Below are positions 61,601 through 64,000 of a stretch of 64,000 nucleotides of DNA, one piece after another (the stretch's first letter is position 1; every line of letters starts with the position of its first letter). Position numbers and translations under genes: made by a program. The stretch lies in contig NC_037264.1 in the NCBI RefSeq assembly GCF_000002425.4, positions 17,357,391 to 17,421,390 on the forward strand, given 5' to 3'. Under the pieces are notes generated by a model, which ran no database searches, was not told the DNA's origin, and saw only the letters and a list, made by a program, of their open reading frames with translations. This DNA comes from Physcomitrium patens (taxonomy: Eukaryota; Streptophyta; Bryopsida; Funariales; Funariaceae).

Positions 61601-62165
61601 AGCTGAAGGATTTGTGAAGCAACTATCGGAGCTTCAAGCGATGTTGAAGCTTCAATTGCAATCTGCCCAAGAGAGTTACAAGGCATCTGCAGATAAATAT
61701 CGAAATGAGGCGCCTACTTTTAAAGTTGGAAGTAAAGTATGGCTTCTTCGACGGAATATCAAGACCAAGCGGCCATGTGACAAATTGGACTATCGGAGAT
61801 TAGGACCATTTTTTATCGAGAAGCAGATCAATCCGGTGGCATATCGTCTGGAGTTACCAGCTACTATGAAGGTACATCCAGTCTTTCACGTGTCTTTGTT
61901 GGAACCTTATCGAGAGTCAGCTTTTCCCCAAAGAGTACAAAGTCCGCCACCAAGTATCGAAATTGAAAACCATGAGGAATACGAGGTGGAAAAGGTACTA
62001 GATTCACGGCGTAATAGAAGAAAATTGGAGTATTTAGTGCATTGGAGTGGATACGACATCAATGAACGAACGTGGGAGCGTGCCGAAAATCTTGCCAATG
62101 CGCCAAAAAAGGTACAAGAATTTCATCAACGATATCCTCATAAACCTAAGCCGATTCAACGATAG
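58647..62165 (+). CDS. Element E pol: protease, RT, RNase H, integrase, chromodomain
   Basis: Open from 58647 in the -1 frame relative to gag; no ATG leads it, so expression probably needs a frameshift near the end of gag. Residue numbers count from codon 58695. Protease DSGAS at 42-46; RT with YLDD at 378-381; RNase H with TDASDF (Asp 526) and [11 protein letters not shown]; integrase zinc domain with His 736 and His 743 but Arg 773 where the first Cys of the pair is expected, then Cys 776; integrase core Asp 806, Asp 866, Glu 902 (D,D(35)E). The C-terminus has a chromodomain from about 1095 (EYEVEKVLDSRRNRRKLEYL, VHWSGYDINERTW), which targets integration to marked histones in known chromoviruses. 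About 1156 residues with no internal stop. Sister elements B and C keep Cys at the 773 position. Confidence 0.92.
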   Translation, partial: KCDDSGKRRCPATVGTVRLDNLISRQQSGSSFSVQPARCFTILLFLGPQKQKTLALLDSGASTCFLDEEFAKRHKIRLVQKSKPVHVEVIDGRPLLSGNVTHESEPIEVVFKDHSSHVIFNIIRTPSSPVILGLSWLEDHNPSIDWRLRRITFPEKNNNKPVGRTYMKKSMFIGARAFLISSKEGAPFVIYAAPTSGENISTSNIPEQYRDFEDVFQKKNVDILPEHRPYDCAIDLEEGAQPPFGPIYNLSQTELAELRKYIDENLAKNFIRHSKSPAGAPILFVKKKDGSLRMCVDYRGLNKVTKKNRYPLPLISGLLDQLGRARIFTKIDLRGAYNLVRIKEGDEWKTAFRTRYGHFEYNVMPFGLTNAPAVFQHMMDDIFREYLDDFVVIYLDDILIFSKNEEEHEKHVCLVLEKLRERGLYAKLEKCQFHQNEMEFLGFIATTEGLKMDPKKVEAIISWEVSKTVRDVQCFLGFANFYRIFIKNYSQVAAPLTRLTSKDKLEWGSQAAKAFQDLKTAFTTAPILVHPDFAKAFYLETDASDFALGAVLSQMGIDKKLHPVAFYSRKFSAAEINYEIHDKELLAIVDAFQEWRHFLEGAAHPVTVYTDHKNLEYFMTARILNRRQARWNMSLSRFDFIITYRPGKQQGLSDAFSRRSYLAPKAGEAAFDQQCTTLLKPEKFRIFATVATIDDGFLSEVRTATIEDSIALDIKQRVDNDKFKVEGDLLYFEERLYIPKGPTRLRVLQSRHDFPAAGHFGFNKTLELISRDFWWPQMWKDVKEFVLSRDVCSRSKIPRHRPYGLLQPLPIPHRPWSSVSMDFITDLPPSNSFDSIFVVVDRFTKMAHFVPCKKTSSSEDTARLFLDNIYRYHGLPDDIVSDRGTQFVSKFWRSLFEILKVDIKLSSAFHPQTDGQTERVNQVLEQYLRCTINYQQDDWTAYLPLAEFAYNNTLHASTQQTPFFSNYGYHPKLDLLSSSANNNPAAEGFVKQLSELQAMLKLQLQSAQESYKASADKYRNEAPTFKVGSKVWLLRRNIKTKRPCDKLDYRRLGPFFIEKQINPVAYRLELPATMKVHPVFHVSLLEPYRESAFPQRVQSPPPSIEIENHEEYEVEKVLDSRRNRRKLEYLVHWSGYDINERTWERAENLANAPKKVQEFHQRYPHKPKPIQR

Positions 62166-62291
62166 CTTCTTGCTGAAGGTTGCTCATCAAGTAGCATAAA
62201 AAGGGAGGAGGGCATCTCCAAAACCCATAGTTCGATAGTGTAGAACTTTGTTAGCAACTATAGTTTGCTCTCATCATTTTAGCCTTTAGAC

Positions 62292-62549
62292 ATGGATAGT
62301 CAAGATACTACACTTGTTATGTCATCTCAAGCGACTAGCTCACGAAGACGACCGCGAGATGAAGAACCGCCTACACCACGACGACGTCGGAGGATACCGA
62401 GCAACAGATCACTAGTAATTGTATTTGAGGTCGAGCCTGCCTACGACGGTCAGCCAGAAGGTGTGTTTGGAGGACAGTTTCACAATGAAGACACAGAAGT
62501 CCACGCTTGGTCAGAGGTTGAAGGTGTTGGTCACTACCGTTGGCTCTAA
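62292..62549 (+). CDS. Small ORF between pol and 3' LTR of element E (85 aa)
   Basis: Starts at an ATG and encodes an Arg-rich N-terminal part (SSRRRPRDEEPPTPRRRRRI, like a nuclear or nucleic-acid-binding motif) and an acidic/aromatic C-terminal part. I recognise no family. It lies 126 bp after the pol stop in the same orientation. It could be an accessory protein or chance; no homologous ORF was found in elements B or C. Confidence 0.4.
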   Translation: MDSQDTTLVMSSQATSSRRRPRDEEPPTPRRRRRIPSNRSLVIVFEVEPAYDGQPEGVFGGQFHNEDTEVHAWSEVEGVGHYRWL

Positions 62550-62675
62550 GGGCCGATGAATCATTTGCCTCGCGAACAACAATTGGAATTCATAGCGGAT
62601 GTGATGCGACAGATTTTCATTTTCTTGCGTTGGTATTGACTGATAACAACATTGCTTCTCGGAGACCTCGAAGCT

Positions 62676-62689
62676 AGAAGAGGAGGTGA
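62676..62689 (+). other. Polypurine tract of element E
   Basis: AGAAGAGGAGGTGA directly precedes the 3' LTR start at 62690; it serves as primer for plus-strand DNA synthesis in LTR elements. Confidence 0.75.
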
Positions 62690-63122
62690 TGTCATGGACA
62701 TACATTGGAAGATTCTTCAAATATTCTTCTAGAATATTATCTAAAGATTCTCTAAAGATTCCTTTAGAAGGTTCTAGAAGATTCTTAGAATATTCCCTAA
62801 AGATTCTCTTAGAAGGTTCTAAAATATTCTTAGAAGGTTCTAGAATATTCTGATAGATTCTAGGAAGTTGCTCGAGAAGTTTTCTAATTAGTAGAAGTTG
62901 TTGGAGAAGCGTCCTAGTTAGCGGAAGTAGCTCGAGAAGCTTCCTATTCAGTAGTATATATAGGAGTCGAGGCTGAAGGGTTCTTCAGTCTCGACAACAC
63001 ATCTCTTGGAGTTCTAGCTCACCTTTCTGGTGTTGTTCTTGTACTCATTTGTTTAATCTAGTTTTGCCACTTCTTCTTGAACTTCTTCTTAGATTTCAAG
63101 TCTCTATTTTGTGTCCGTGACA
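62690..63122 (+). repeat. 3' LTR of element E
   Basis: 433 bp, same ends as the 5' LTR. It differs from it by four substitutions, one of which damages a heat-shock unit at 62739. Confidence 0.93.
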
Positions 63123-64000
63123 ACTTGTTCCTCTCCAACCAAATCTTTGTTCTTAATATCTTTCAAATAAATAATTATCACATGCAATAGCTTGAAGAAT
63201 AAATTATTCTAAAGATTCTATTTTTGGTATTGTTAATAAAAAAATCTTTGATATTATCCTTCAATTGATATTAAAATTGGTTGATAAGTGCTTTGTCATT
63301 CCAGTCTATGTCGCAAGCAAGGTTTTGGAATTTAGTAGCATGTGTAGTGGTTGATCGTGATCCTTATTGTAAGGATAAATGCTTGGTCTCTGTTACTCGT
63401 TCTTGATCACTTTCTTTGAATGTGGCCGTAAACACTTCTAGGAATGAATCCAAATCATAAAAGAGTCATGAATCTTTTTCTATTAAAGGTGCAAACTAAG
63501 AGAGAGCACTTCTTGATAGTAGTGCACTTATAAATCTGACTTGGATAAATCCATCATGATATTGGAAAAGATGCAACCTTAGATAGAGCTTGACTTGTTA
63601 TAAAAATCTTCAAAATTTTGATCTTATTCCATCAAACTTCTCAAGTATACTAATCCTTGTCCCTGTTATACTTGTAGAAGCAAAATTCTCTAGATTTGAT
63701 TGTGATATTGATCTTGTTGCTTCTTTCAACTACACAACTTATTGTCGCAGACTTTTAACTTCTTCCATAGGCATAGGCATAGTACTTCTATGATTTATAT
63801 TAAAAATACATGAGATTTCCACTCTTAGAATGTTGACAAGCTTATGAAGATCTGCCATAGTTGCAAATCTATTCTCCTTTCTATTGAGAGTAGCATCGAT
63901 AATCTTTCTTTCCATAGACAACTCAAACAAATTCAAAAGTTAAATTAGAGGAGGGTAATCCACAACCTCTAAAAACAAATCTGACAAAGATGAGCAATCC
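63123..64000 (-). pseudogene. Old gypsy element B/D, gag and leader (continues beyond window)
   Basis: 63123-63127 is the right ACTTG target copy. On the minus strand the region reads a decayed gag: from about 63870 an N-terminal part, then FISALLSRSALS followed by TAG (63498-63496), FAPLIEKDS, then LDSFLEVFTATFKESDQERV. The leader hairpin TTAGAGG/CCTCTAA is at 63945-63951 with 63966-63972. The 5' LTR lies right of the window. Confidence 0.8.

Larger units (their letters stand above)
56952..63122 (+). mobile_element. Young complete Ty3/gypsy chromovirus (element E), 6171 bp
   Basis: LTRs 56952-57384 and 62690-63122 are both 433 bp and differ at four positions (57001 c/a and three C/T differences). 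Flanking ACTTG at 56947-56951 and 63123-63127 is a perfect 5-bp target duplication. Ends are TGTCA...TGACA. Order: LTR, primer site (57408-57419), leader with two hairpins, gag, pol (protease, RT, RNase H, integrase, chromodomain), a small ORF, polypurine tract, LTR. The gene order protease-RT-RNase H-integrase with a C-terminal chromodomain defines a chromovirus. Two lesions suggest it is not fully autonomous: a TGA in gag at 58069 and loss of a zinc-binding Cys in integrase. It lies inside element B/D in the opposite orientation. Confidence 0.93.

Overview
The window is nuclear DNA of a land plant. The genes have many small exons with GT..AG introns, and their products are plant types: U1-C, PI31/PTRE1, a VAN3-binding/FORKED-like protein, a PTPLA-type hydroxyacyl-CoA dehydratase and a CtpA-type protease with a plastid/lumen leader. 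The mobile DNA is Ty3/gypsy chromovirus, and there is a degenerate CCCTAAA-type telomere-like tract. AT-rich heterochromatin full of chromodomain gypsy elements alternates with compact gene islands. That makes me lean towards a bryophyte, probably a moss, but this is inference.

Layout. Gene islands: 1-8.1 kb holds the 3' part of U1-C (+) facing a PI31 gene (-). 18.7-24.9 kb holds a VAN3-binding/FORKED-like gene (+). 30.2-41.3 kb holds a PTPLA/HACD gene (-) and a CtpA-like gene (+), divergently arranged, then about 3 kb without a recognised gene. Four genes were reconstructed exon by exon from start to stop with consistent splice phases: PI31 302 aa, VAN3-binding-like 471 aa, HACD 231 aa, CtpA-like 506 aa. 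U1-C lacks its first exon(s), which lie left of the window.

AT-rich blocks: 8.1-18.6 kb holds a decayed gypsy copy with one LTR, AT satellites and the telomere-like tract. 24.9-30.2 kb is simple and dispersed repeats. 41.3-46.2 kb is AT-rich with a small gypsy relic.

The right end (46.2-64 kb) is a nest of LTR retrotransposons. An old gypsy element on the - strand (550-bp 3' LTR at 46960-47509) was split by a second - strand gypsy element (50349-56326). It was split again by a young + strand element, 56952-63122, which has 433-bp LTRs differing at 4 positions, a 5-bp target duplication (ACTTG), an initiator-Met tRNA primer site, gag, pol with a chromodomain, and a small extra ORF.

Most notable observations: (1) the young LTR carries a dense array of perfect heat-shock elements upstream of a TATA box; (2) three gag genes of different age and orientation carry a stop codon at the same codon, where the gag domain normally has its conserved Trp (TGA, TAG, TAG); (3) a leader hairpin between primer site and gag is kept in the different elements, with a compensatory base-pair change; (4) a decayed duplicate of the last U1-C exon lies about 1.09 kb downstream of it.
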